Shown: in pieces, positions 1-6,908 of the stretch | How positions within the stretch are numbered: position 1 is the stretch's first letter | Layout of the letters: the number at the start of each line of letters is the position of its first letter | Assembly (NCBI RefSeq): GCF_049856295.1 | Contig: NZ_JBNDMZ010000002.1 | Location: 124,001-188,000 of the forward strand | Direction of reading: 5' to 3' | Length of the DNA: 64,000 bases | Source: JB111 sp049856295 | GTDB lineage: Bacteria > Actinomycetota > Actinomycetes > Actinomycetales > Actinomycetaceae | Position numbers and translations under genes: made by a program | Notes under the pieces: generated by a model | The model's database searches: none | What the model was told of the DNA's origin: nothing | What the model saw: only the letters and a program-made list of their open reading frames with translations

Positions 1-870
1 GTCCCCGGCCCCGACGAGGACGGCCACTGCACGATCGGCGGGCGCGGGCTCGACGCGGACGGGGCCGCGGGCGCGGGACCTGACTCGCCGACCGGTCCGG
101 TGCCCGGCGACGCGTCGGCCATCGACGATCTCGCCGAACGGGTGCGCCGGGCGGCCGACCGGCTGGCGGGCCTCGACGTCGTGCTCGCTCTCGGCGTGGA
201 CGAGCCGCTCACGGGCCTGCACGGCACGGGGGCCCAGCTCGCCGAGCGGCACGGCCTGGACCCCGTGGCCGCCCAGGACCTCGACGGACGGACCGGCCGG
301 GCCGCGGAGCAGATCCTGCGCGCGGCCGCCGACCTGCCGCGCCGGACCTCCCTCCCGCTCGCCGGACCGCCGGACGCCTCGGGTGCGGCGGCAGCGCACG
401 CGGGCCACGCGCACGCCGCGCCCGCAGCCGACGCTCGCCTGACGACCCGCACCGACGGTGGCGGCGCCGGGGGAGGGGCGGGACTCGCCCTGCTGGCGCT
501 CGGCGCCCGGGCGTTCGAGGGGGCGGACGTCGTCGCCGACGAGCTCGGTCTGGCCGACGCGCTCGACGAGCTGGAGGGCGTGGGACTGGTCGTCACGTCC
601 GCCTCGGAGGTGGGCCCCGACGAGGCGCGCCGCTCGGTGCTCGCGACCGTCGGCCGGGCCGCGGCGGCCCGTGCGCTCCCCGTCGTCGCCGTGGGGCGCA
701 CCGTCTCGTCCTCGCGCCGAGAGCTCGCCCCGACGGGCGTCTCCGCCACCGCCGCGCTCGTGCCCGGCCGGCACCCGGACGAGGCGCCGGCGGCGGACGA
801 CCCGGTGGCCCTGCGCCGCGCGCTCGTCGACCGGGGCGCCCGGCTCGCCAGGACATGGTCCAGGCCCTGA
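1..870 (+). CDS. Glycerate kinase-family protein, N-terminus missing
   Basis: The reading frame is open from base 1, so the gene starts outside the window; an internal GTG at 100 is not a convincing start. The C-terminal half, from about 456 on, has a Gly-rich stretch followed by GLALLALGARAFEGADVV and a later LVVTSASEVGPDE segment, which match the layout of the glycerate kinase (GlxK/GarK) fold near the active site. The family phosphorylates glycerate to phosphoglycerate. The middle (about 358-455) is low-complexity Ala/His/Pro, and the usual GEGRLD-type motif is replaced by TSASEV, so this may be a divergent or non-catalytic member. It lies directly upstream of the Fe-S carrier gene, as Rv2205c does upstream of Rv2204c in M. 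tuberculosis. Confidence 0.6.
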   Translation, partial: VPGPDEDGHCTIGGRGLDADGAAGAGPDSPTGPVPGDASAIDDLAERVRRAADRLAGLDVVLALGVDEPLTGLHGTGAQLAERHGLDPVAAQDLDGRTGRAAEQILRAAADLPRRTSLPLAGPPDASGAAAAHAGHAHAAPAADARLTTRTDGGGAGGGAGLALLALGARAFEGADVVADELGLADALDELEGVGLVVTSASEVGPDEARRSVLATVGRAAAARALPVVAVGRTVSSSRRELAPTGVSATAALVPGRHPDEAPAADDPVALRRALVDRGARLARTWSRP

Positions 871-953
871 TTCTCTGACGTCGTCGGGTCGGCGTTGACG
901 TGACGCATCCGCCTCTCCCGTTCCGGTGCACCGGAGACGTACCCTGTGAGCGC

Positions 954-980
954 GGGAACAACGCGCGCCGAGCGGGCGTT
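954..980 (+). promoter_or_regulatory. Candidate ECF (SigH/SigR-like) promoter for the Fe-S carrier gene
   Basis: GGGAACA at 954-960 is followed after 16 nt by CGTT at 977-980. This fits the published actinobacterial SigH/SigR pattern GGGAAYA-N16/17-cGTT. It lies about 50 nt before the start codon of the downstream Fe-S carrier. Similar elements precede sodA and the DUF4193 gene in this window. Confidence 0.5.
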
Positions 981-1030
981 GCACCCGGGACCGGCCCGGG
1001 CCGGAGACGAACTGCGAGGAAGGACGTCCC

Positions 1031-1381
1031 ATGACGGACACGACGATCGACCAGGCGCACGGTGTCAACCTGAGCGACGGCGCCGCTGCCAAGGTCAAGA
1101 GCCTGCTCGACCAGGAGGGGCGCGACGACCTGCGCCTGCGCGTGGCGGTCCAGCCCGGCGGCTGCTCGGGCCTCATCTACCAGCTGCACTTCGACGAGCG
1201 CATGCTCGACGGCGACCTCGTGCGCGACTTCGACGGCGTCGAGGTGATCGTCGACCGCATGTCGGCCCCGTACCTCGACGGCGCGTCGATCGACTTCGCC
1301 GACAGCATCGAGCGCCAGGGCTTCACCATCGACAACCCGAACGCCGGCGGCTCCTGCGCCTGCGGCGACTCGTTCCACTGA
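1031..1381 (+). CDS. erpA: A-type iron-sulfur cluster carrier (ErpA/IscA/HesB family)
   Basis: A 116-residue protein of the usual A-type carrier length. The three conserved Cys ligands are visible: Cys45 in GGCSG and the C-terminal pair Cys109 and Cys111 in CACGDSF. Carriers of this family accept [2Fe-2S]/[4Fe-4S] clusters from the SUF scaffold and hand them to apo-proteins in the cytoplasm. The ATG has a strong upstream GAGGAAGG ribosome-binding site. Its position just before the cytochrome oxidase genes parallels Rv2204c in M. tuberculosis and suits supply of clusters to respiratory proteins such as the Rieske protein. A candidate oxidative-stress ECF promoter lies upstream. Assignment to ErpA rather than IscA rests on actinobacterial convention. 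Confidence 0.93.
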   Translation: MTDTTIDQAHGVNLSDGAAAKVKSLLDQEGRDDLRLRVAVQPGGCSGLIYQLHFDERMLDGDLVRDFDGVEVIVDRMSAPYLDGASIDFADSIERQGFTIDNPNAGGSCACGDSFH

Positions 1382-1466
1382 CCGGCCCCACGGCGCGCCG
1401 ACGCACCCGTCGGCGCGCCGTTGTGCTGCCCGGACACCCCCAGACCCCGACCCAGACGGAGATCTT

Positions 1467-2501
1467 GTGCGCCGACCCATCCGACTCGTGACCGCCGCCC
1501 TGCTCGGCGCCTCCCTCGCCCTCGCCGGCTGCACCGGCTCGGACGAGGAGGAGAGCACCGACGGCTCCGAGCAGCCCAGCGACGGCGAGGCCGCCACGCC
1601 GGCCGGCGAGGACCTGCCGACCGTCAGCACCGAGGTCGGCGAGACCCCGGTCGTCGAGTTCCCCGGCAGCGGCGCGCCCGAGACCCTGCAGACCGAGGTC
1701 GTGGTCGAGGGCGACGGCGCCGAGGTCGGCGCGGACGACGTGGTTGTGGCCAACTACTCGGGTCAGATCTGGGACGGCGAGGTCTTCGACTCCTCGTTCG
1801 ACCGCGGAGCGCCCACCGCCTTCTCCCTCAACCAGGTCATCCCGGGCTGGAAGGAGGGACTGACGGGCACCCACGTGGGCGACCGCGTGGTCATCTCCAT
1901 CCCGCCGGAGGACGGCTACGGCGAGACCGGCCAGCCCGCGGCCGGGATCGGTCCGGAGGACACGCTGCTCTTCGTCGTCGACGTGGTCGACACGTTCGCG
2001 CCCGACGCGCAGGCGGAGGCCGACGCGACCCCGGTCGAGCCGGCCCCCGACCTGCCCGTCACCATCGAGGGGGACCTCGGCAGCGCCGCGACCATCGCGG
2101 TCGAGGAGGGCGCCGAGGAGCCCACCGAGATGACCACCCACGTCATCGCCGAGGGCTCGGGCGACCCGGTCCCGGAGACGCCGGGCAGCACGGTGGTCCT
2201 CCAGTACGCCGCCGCCTCGTGGGACGGCTCGACGACCGAGTCGACCTGGGAGCTCGGGTCGGTCATGGCTCAGCCCGTGGGCATGGGCAGCGTCGCCGAC
2301 GCGCTGACGGGGGTCCCCGTCGGGTCCCGGGTCGTCGTCCTCGCCCCGGCGCTGGCCGAGCAGGGCGTCCCGTCGTCGGCCTTCGTCTTCGACGTCGTCG
2401 GCGCCGTCGAGGGCCCACCGGTCGAGGGCGGCGAGTCCCCGTCCGAGTCGGGCTCGGAGTCCGGCTCCGGCGCCGAGAGCCCGTCGGAGAGCGCCTCCTG
2501 A
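1467..2501 (+). CDS. Tandem FKBP-type peptidyl-prolyl isomerase lipoprotein
   Basis: A 344-residue secreted lipoprotein with a GTG start, a signal peptide and lipobox LAGC (Cys about 22), then an acidic Ser/Thr linker. The first FKBP domain (about residues 75-175) keeps the binding-pocket pattern: NYSG, VFDSSF, FSL, VIPGW, GYGE and a LLFVVDVVD end strand. It should catalyse cis-trans isomerisation of X-Pro bonds in proteins outside the membrane. A second FKBP-like domain (about 210-315) is degenerate: the VIPGW core reads GMGSV and the GYG tyrosine is lost, so it is probably a binding or structural module. The last 25 residues are Ser/Glu/Gly-rich. A perfect 14-bp stem hairpin follows the stop. 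Confidence 0.9.
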   Translation: MRRPIRLVTAALLGASLALAGCTGSDEEESTDGSEQPSDGEAATPAGEDLPTVSTEVGETPVVEFPGSGAPETLQTEVVVEGDGAEVGADDVVVANYSGQIWDGEVFDSSFDRGAPTAFSLNQVIPGWKEGLTGTHVGDRVVISIPPEDGYGETGQPAAGIGPEDTLLFVVDVVDTFAPDAQAEADATPVEPAPDLPVTIEGDLGSAATIAVEEGAEEPTEMTTHVIAEGSGDPVPETPGSTVVLQYAAASWDGSTTESTWELGSVMAQPVGMGSVADALTGVPVGSRVVVLAPALAEQGVPSSAFVFDVVGAVEGPPVEGGESPSESGSESGSGAESPSESAS

Positions 2502-2524
2502 CCCCATCCTCGGACCGACACCTC

Positions 2525-2569
2525 GGACGGCCCCCGGCAGCGCGCAGGACGCGCCGCCGGGGGCCGTCC
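2525..2569 (+). terminator. Terminator-like hairpin after the FKBP gene
   Basis: A perfect 14-bp inverted repeat pairs 2525-2538 (GGACGGCCCCCGGC) with 2556-2569 across a 17-nt loop, starting 23 nt after the FKBP stop codon. There is no U-tract, as is common for hairpin terminators in high-GC actinobacteria. Confidence 0.8.
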
Positions 2570-2772
2570 CGTCGATACCCGGCCGACGCCGGGACGCCGC
2601 CCCACCGGGTGCAACACGCGGGATCCGATCGGGCGGGCGATGGCGACGCTGCGTCGTGACGGCGGGGTAAGGTGGCCCGGACGGGCCTACGTCCCGCTCC
2701 ACCACGGCTGTGCGGCCGCTGCCCGGGGCGGACGGCCGGCCCAGCTGATCAAGACGTCGGGAAAGGTCCACC

Positions 2773-3669
2773 GTGCGGAGTACTCAGTCCCACAAGCGGC
2801 GAACGCCGCTCCTCGCCGCGGCCGTGACGGCGAGCCTGCTGCTCGCCGGCTGCGCGGGAGAGAACGGTCCCTCGGAGGAGGGGATGGGCCTCGACGTCGG
2901 CTTCCTGCCGTCGACGCGGGACATGACGGACAAGACCGACCAGCTCATCAGCTTCTGGAACGGGACCTGGCTCGCCGCCCTGGCGGTCGGCGCCGCCGTC
3001 TGGATCATGACGCTCGTGTGCATCGTCGTGTACCGCAAGCGGAAGAACGACGACCGCCTCCCGGTGCAGACCCGCTACCACGTGCCGCTCGAGATGATGT
3101 TCACGGTCGTCCCCGTGCTCCTCGTCGGCACGCTCTTCTACTTCTCGCAGTCCTCGACCGCGACGATGCAGGACACCTCCGCGGAGGAGGACCTGGTCAT
3201 CGACATCTACGGCAAGCAGTGGAGCTGGGACTTCGTCTACACCACCGACGGCGTGTACTACTCCGGCGGCCGCATGGACCTCACCGGCGAGGAGGGCGTC
3301 GAGGAGACCCTCCCGACCCTGTACCTCCCGGTCGACCAGACGGTCGAGATCGTCGTGCACTCCCGCGACGTCAACCACGCGATCTGGATCCCGGCCTTCC
3401 TCTACAAGGTCGACATGATCCCGGGCCGGACGAACTCCTTCGAGCTCACTCCCACCCGCGAGGGCGTATACTCGGGCAAGTGCGCCGAGCTCTGCGGCGA
3501 GTTCCACAGCGAGATGCTGTTCAACGTCGCGGTCGTCCCGCAGGAGGAGTACGACGCGATGATGGAGGAGTACCGGGCGAACGGTTGGGTGGGCGATCTG
3601 CCCGCGGAGCTGGGGCGTGACTACGACCTGCCCCGCTACCCGGTCGAGAGCGCGAGCGAGGGCAACTGA
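2773..3669 (+). CDS. ctaC: Cytochrome c oxidase subunit II (CuA subunit)
   Basis: A 298-residue subunit of the aa3-type oxidase. It has a lipoprotein-type signal with lipobox LAGC near residue 27, two transmembrane helices (about 62-84 and 107-124) and a periplasmic cupredoxin domain. The binuclear CuA ligands are in CAELCGEFHSEM at about residues 237-248 (Cys237, Cys241, His245, Met248); the aromatic electron-entry patch WSWDF is also present. It accepts electrons from the cytochrome cc domain of QcrC and passes them to heme a in CtaD. The GTG start has a GAAAGG ribosome-binding site at 2761-2765. It opens the ctaC-ctaD-ctaF operon, its TGA overlapping the ctaD ATG. Confidence 0.98.
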   Translation: MRSTQSHKRRTPLLAAAVTASLLLAGCAGENGPSEEGMGLDVGFLPSTRDMTDKTDQLISFWNGTWLAALAVGAAVWIMTLVCIVVYRKRKNDDRLPVQTRYHVPLEMMFTVVPVLLVGTLFYFSQSSTATMQDTSAEEDLVIDIYGKQWSWDFVYTTDGVYYSGGRMDLTGEEGVEETLPTLYLPVDQTVEIVVHSRDVNHAIWIPAFLYKVDMIPGRTNSFELTPTREGVYSGKCAELCGEFHSEMLFNVAVVPQEEYDAMMEEYRANGWVGDLPAELGRDYDLPRYPVESASEGN

Positions 3670-5426
3670 TGGCGACCACGATCGAGGAGTCGGCACACAC
3701 GTCCGACGGCGGTGAGCTCGTCCCCGGGCTGCGACCGCGGAAGCAGTCGATGGGCAAGATCATCGTCGACTGGATCACCTCGACCGACCACAAGACGATC
3801 GGGTACATGTACCTGATCACCGCGTTCGTGTTCTTCGCGATCGGTGGTCTGCTCGCCCTGGTCATCCGGCTCGAGCTCTTCTCGCCCGGCCTCATGCTCC
3901 AGTCGGCGGAGCAGTACAACCAGTTCTTCACGATGCACGGCACGATCATGCTGTTCCTGTTCGCGACGCCGCTGTTCACGGCGTTCGGCAACATCATGGT
4001 CCCGTTGCAGATCGGCGCGGCGGACGTCGCGTTCCCCAAGCTCAACATGTTCGCCTACTGGCTCTACCTGTTCGGCGGCATCGTCGTCGTGGCCGGGTTC
4101 CTCACCCCGCAGGGCGCGGCGAGCTTCGGCTGGACCGCCTACACCCCGCTGTCGACCGAGGCGTTCTCGCCCGGACTGGGTGGTGACCTGTGGGTCGTCG
4201 GCCTCGCGATGACCGGTTTCGGCACGATCTTCGGGTCGGTCAACTTCATCGCCACGATCATCTGCTACCGCGCCCCGGGCATGACGATGATGCGCGTCCC
4301 GGTCTTCACGTGGACCACGCTCGTCACCTCGCTGCTCGTGCTCATGGCGTTCCCCGTGCTGGCGTCCGCGCTGTTCGGGCTCGGGTTCGACCGCGTGCTC
4401 GGCGGGCAGATCTTCAATCCGGAGGCCGGCGGGGCGCTGCTGTGGCAGCACCTGTTCTGGTTCTTCGGCCACCCCGAGGTCTACGTCATCGCGCTGCCGT
4501 TCTTCGGCATCATCTCCGAGGTCATCCCGGTCTTCTCCCGCAAGCCCGTGTTCGGCTACCAGACGCTCATCTACGCGACGATCGCCATCGCCGCCCTGTC
4601 GATGACCGTGTGGGCGCACCACATGTACACGACCGGCGGGGTGATGCTCGACTTCTTCTCGCTGATGACGATGCTCATCGCGGTCCCGACGGGCGTGAAG
4701 TTCGTCAACTGGATCGGCACGATGTGGCGCGGGAAGCTGACCTTCGAGACGCCGATGCTGTGGGCGCTCGGGTTCATGACCACCTTCGTCTTCGGCGGCG
4801 TCACCGGCGTCATCCTCGCGGCGCCCGCGCTGGACTTCATCCTTCACGACACGTACTTCGTGGTCGCGCACTTCCACTACACGGTGTTCGGCACGGTCGT
4901 GTTCTCGATGTACGCGGGCATCCACTTCTGGTTCCCCAAGTGGACCGGCAAGATGCTCAACGAGACGCTCGGCAAGATCACGTTCTGGCTGACGTTCATC
5001 GGCTTCCACACGACGTTCCTCGTCCAGCACTGGCTCGGTGCCCAGGGCATGCCGCGCCGCTACGCGGACTACATGGTCGAGGACGGGTACCAGCTCTACA
5101 ACCAGATCTCGACGGTCGGCGCGTTCATCCTCGCCAGCTCGACGATCTTCTTCTTCATCAACGTCTACGTCACGATGCGCGGCCCGCGTACCGTGTTCGT
5201 CGACGACCCGTGGGGCTTCGGCAACTCGCTCGAGTGGGCCACGGCCTCCCCGGTCCCGCGGCACAACTTCACGTCGCTGCCCCGGATCCGTTCGGAGCGG
5301 CCGGCGTTCGACCTCCACCACCCGGAGGTCACCGCCATGGAGCACACGGCGCCCGACGAGTCGGTGCTCGCCGCGGCCGGCCACGGGCGACGATCGTCGA
5401 CGAACGACCAGGAGGTCCAGCGATGA
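3669..5426 (+). CDS. ctaD: Cytochrome c oxidase subunit I (heme a/a3-CuB)
   Basis: A 585-residue, twelve-helix catalytic subunit that reduces O2 to water and pumps protons. Landmark segments are present: MHGTIMLF with a low-spin heme a His, HPEVYVIALP with the CuB His and cross-linked Tyr, AHHMYTTG with the His pair, and AHFHYTVFG with the heme a3 and heme a ligands. The start ATG overlaps the ctaC stop (TGATG), and the stop overlaps the ctaF start (ATGA), so the three subunits are probably translationally coupled. In M. tuberculosis ctaD is unlinked from ctaC, whereas here they are adjacent. Confidence 0.98.
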   Translation: MATTIEESAHTSDGGELVPGLRPRKQSMGKIIVDWITSTDHKTIGYMYLITAFVFFAIGGLLALVIRLELFSPGLMLQSAEQYNQFFTMHGTIMLFLFATPLFTAFGNIMVPLQIGAADVAFPKLNMFAYWLYLFGGIVVVAGFLTPQGAASFGWTAYTPLSTEAFSPGLGGDLWVVGLAMTGFGTIFGSVNFIATIICYRAPGMTMMRVPVFTWTTLVTSLLVLMAFPVLASALFGLGFDRVLGGQIFNPEAGGALLWQHLFWFFGHPEVYVIALPFFGIISEVIPVFSRKPVFGYQTLIYATIAIAALSMTVWAHHMYTTGGVMLDFFSLMTMLIAVPTGVKFVNWIGTMWRGKLTFETPMLWALGFMTTFVFGGVTGVILAAPALDFILHDTYFVVAHFHYTVFGTVVFSMYAGIHFWFPKWTGKMLNETLGKITFWLTFIGFHTTFLVQHWLGAQGMPRRYADYMVEDGYQLYNQISTVGAFILASSTIFFFINVYVTMRGPRTVFVDDPWGFGNSLEWATASPVPRHNFTSLPRIRSERPAFDLHHPEVTAMEHTAPDESVLAAAGHGRRSSTNDQEVQR

Positions 5427-5902
5427 CGGCGCAGCAGCCCGACGGGAGCAGCACGGACCCCATCGGTATCGAGGAGCAGCAGCGCGAGATCCGCCCCATG
5501 CGGGTCGAGATCGTCATGTTCACGGCGCTCACCGTCTTCTTCACGCTGTGCGGCGTCGCGTACGCGATCGTCGCGGACTTCGAGTCCGTCGGCACGGTCG
5601 GCTTCCTCCTGCTCGGCGGGATGAACGGCTTCGTCGCCGTCTACCTGTGGCTCACCGCGCGCACGACCGACGCGGCGACCCGCTGGGAGGACGACCCGTA
5701 CGGCGAGATCGCCGACCGCGCCGGCGACATCGGCGACTTCGCCCCGCGGTCGTGGTGGCCGCTCGTGCTCGGCGTCGCAGCGACCTTCGGGTTCGTCGGC
5801 ATCGCGGCCGGTTGGTGGCTCACCGGTATCGGTTTCGTCATCGCGATCGTCGGCGTCGCCGGCCAGATGTACGAGGCCAACCGCGGCATCCACGCGCACT
5901 GA
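5423..5902 (+). CDS. ctaF: Actinobacterial cytochrome c oxidase subunit IV
   Basis: A 159-residue, four-helix membrane protein typical of the actinobacterial aa3 oxidase. Hydrophobic segments lie at about 32-52, 58-77, 111-129 and 132-149, and a soluble Asp-rich loop containing WEDDPYGEIADRAG sits in the middle. It is a structural subunit of the III2-IV2 supercomplex. Start is the ATG at 5423 in an ATGA overlap with ctaD, preceded by AGGAGG. The frame is open far upstream, but that part is out-of-frame ctaD sequence. Confidence 0.95.
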   Translation: MTAQQPDGSSTDPIGIEEQQREIRPMRVEIVMFTALTVFFTLCGVAYAIVADFESVGTVGFLLLGGMNGFVAVYLWLTARTTDAATRWEDDPYGEIADRAGDIGDFAPRSWWPLVLGVAATFGFVGIAAGWWLTGIGFVIAIVGVAGQMYEANRGIHAH

Positions 5903-5926
5903 TCCATGGGCGCCACGGCGCCGCAG

Positions 5927-5979
5927 ACGACAAACGCGCCCGGCCCTCCACGCAAGGAGGGGCCGGGCCCGTTCGTCGT
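5927..5979. terminator. Bidirectional terminator between ctaF and sodA
   Basis: A long imperfect hairpin between convergent genes: the arm at 5927-5949 pairs with 5956-5979 around a 6-nt loop, with a GC-rich core CCCGGCCC/GGGGCCGGG and an outer ACGAC/GTCGT end. It sits 24 nt after the ctaF stop and 12 nt past the sodA stop. Confidence 0.8.
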
Positions 5980-5991
5980 ACGGAAGGAGCG

Positions 5992-6612
5992 TCAGGCGAC
6001 GACGAGGCCGCCGGCCGAGGCCTGGACCTTGGCGAGGCGCTCGGCCACGTTCTGCCAGTTCGCGATGTTCCAGAACGCCTTGACGTAGTCCGCCTTGACG
6101 TTGAGGTAGTCGAGGTAGAACGCGTGCTCCCACATGTCGAGCATGAGCAGCGGGAGCGTGCCGACGGGCACGTTGTTCTGCTGGTCGAAGAGCTGGAAGA
6201 CGACGAGCTTGTTCGACACCGAGTCGAAGGCGAGCACGGCCCAGCCGGAGCCCTGGATCGACGTGGCGGCGGCGGTGAAGTGCGCCTGGAACTTGTCGAA
6301 GCTGCCGAACGAGTCCTTGATCGCCTCGGCGAGCTCGCCCTCGGGCTGGCCGCCGCCCTCCGGGGAGAGGTTCTTCCAGAAGATCGAGTGGTTGATGTGG
6401 CCGCCGAGGTTGAACGCGAGGTCCTTCTCGAGCTTCGGGGCCGCGGCCAGGTCACCGGACTCGCGGGCCTCGGCGAGCTTCTCGAGGGCGGTGTTGGCAC
6501 CCGTCACGTAGGTGTTGTGGTGCTTGGAGTGGTGGAGCTCCATGATCTTGCCGCTGATGTGGGGCTCGAGCGCCGCGTAGTCGTAGGGGAGCTCGGGAAG
6601 CGTGTACGTCAT
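5992..6612 (-). CDS. sodA: Superoxide dismutase, Mn/Fe family
   Basis: A 206-residue cytoplasmic enzyme that dismutates superoxide to O2 and H2O2. Metal ligands are His27 (ELHHSKHH), His75 (NHSIFW), Asp159 and His163 (DMWEHAFYLDY). Length and motifs fit the single-domain Mn/Fe family; Mn versus Fe cannot be settled by eye. The ATG is preceded by GGAGG. It lies between the two convergent respiratory operons, where it would deal with superoxide from the bc1-aa3 chain. An ECF-type promoter candidate lies about 80-100 nt upstream. Confidence 0.97.
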   Translation of the reverse strand: MTYTLPELPYDYAALEPHISGKIMELHHSKHHNTYVTGANTALEKLAEARESGDLAAAPKLEKDLAFNLGGHINHSIFWKNLSPEGGGQPEGELAEAIKDSFGSFDKFQAHFTAAATSIQGSGWAVLAFDSVSNKLVVFQLFDQQNNVPVGTLPLLMLDMWEHAFYLDYLNVKADYVKAFWNIANWQNVAERLAKVQASAGGLVVA

Positions 6613-6687
6613 GCATGTCCTCCATCGTCTCGCCGGCCGGGGCCGGGTGTGTCGTGCTCACGGGCTGCGGGCCCGCTCACCAGTTGC

Positions 6688-6713
6688 AACAGCACGTGCT
6701 CCCCATTGTTCCC
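6688..6713 (-). promoter_or_regulatory. Candidate ECF (SigH/SigR-like) promoter upstream of sodA
   Basis: On the minus strand GGGAACA (6713-6707) is followed after 16 nt by GTT (6690-6688). This resembles the elements at 954-980 and 62543-62568. The interval 6613-6908 otherwise holds only the qcrB terminator; I see no gene in it. Confidence 0.4.
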
Positions 6714-6839
6714 GGTTCCGTGAGCCCGCGCACCTTCGGACCGGCGGGAGCGGGGAAGGCCCGCCCGGTCCGCGCTCCCGCCGCGAGATCGCGTCCGGGG
6801 CGAGGGCCCGCGTGCGTGGTTCGGCGCGCGAACGGCCGG

Positions 6840-6888
6840 ACGACGACGAACGGCGCCACCCGCGTGGGGTGACGCCGTTCGTCGTCGT
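6840..6888 (-). terminator. Terminator hairpin after qcrB
   Basis: A long hairpin beginning about 20 nt past the qcrB stop. The arm ending in CGCCACCC (left) pairs with GGGGTGACG (right), and the outer parts are ACGACGAACGG and CCGTTCGTCGT. Only one mismatch interrupts a stem of about 20 bp. Confidence 0.85.
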
Positions 6889-6908
6889 GCCGGTGGTCGA
6901 GGTGCCGG

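Noticed and set aside
3636..5384. 582-codon minus-strand frame opposite ctaD
   Set aside because: It is antisense to an unambiguous oxidase subunit and consists of low-complexity charged residues.
6677..6859. Small minus-strand frame between sodA and qcrB
   Set aside because: It runs through the qcrB terminator and the sodA leader, with no ribosome-binding site or homology recognised.
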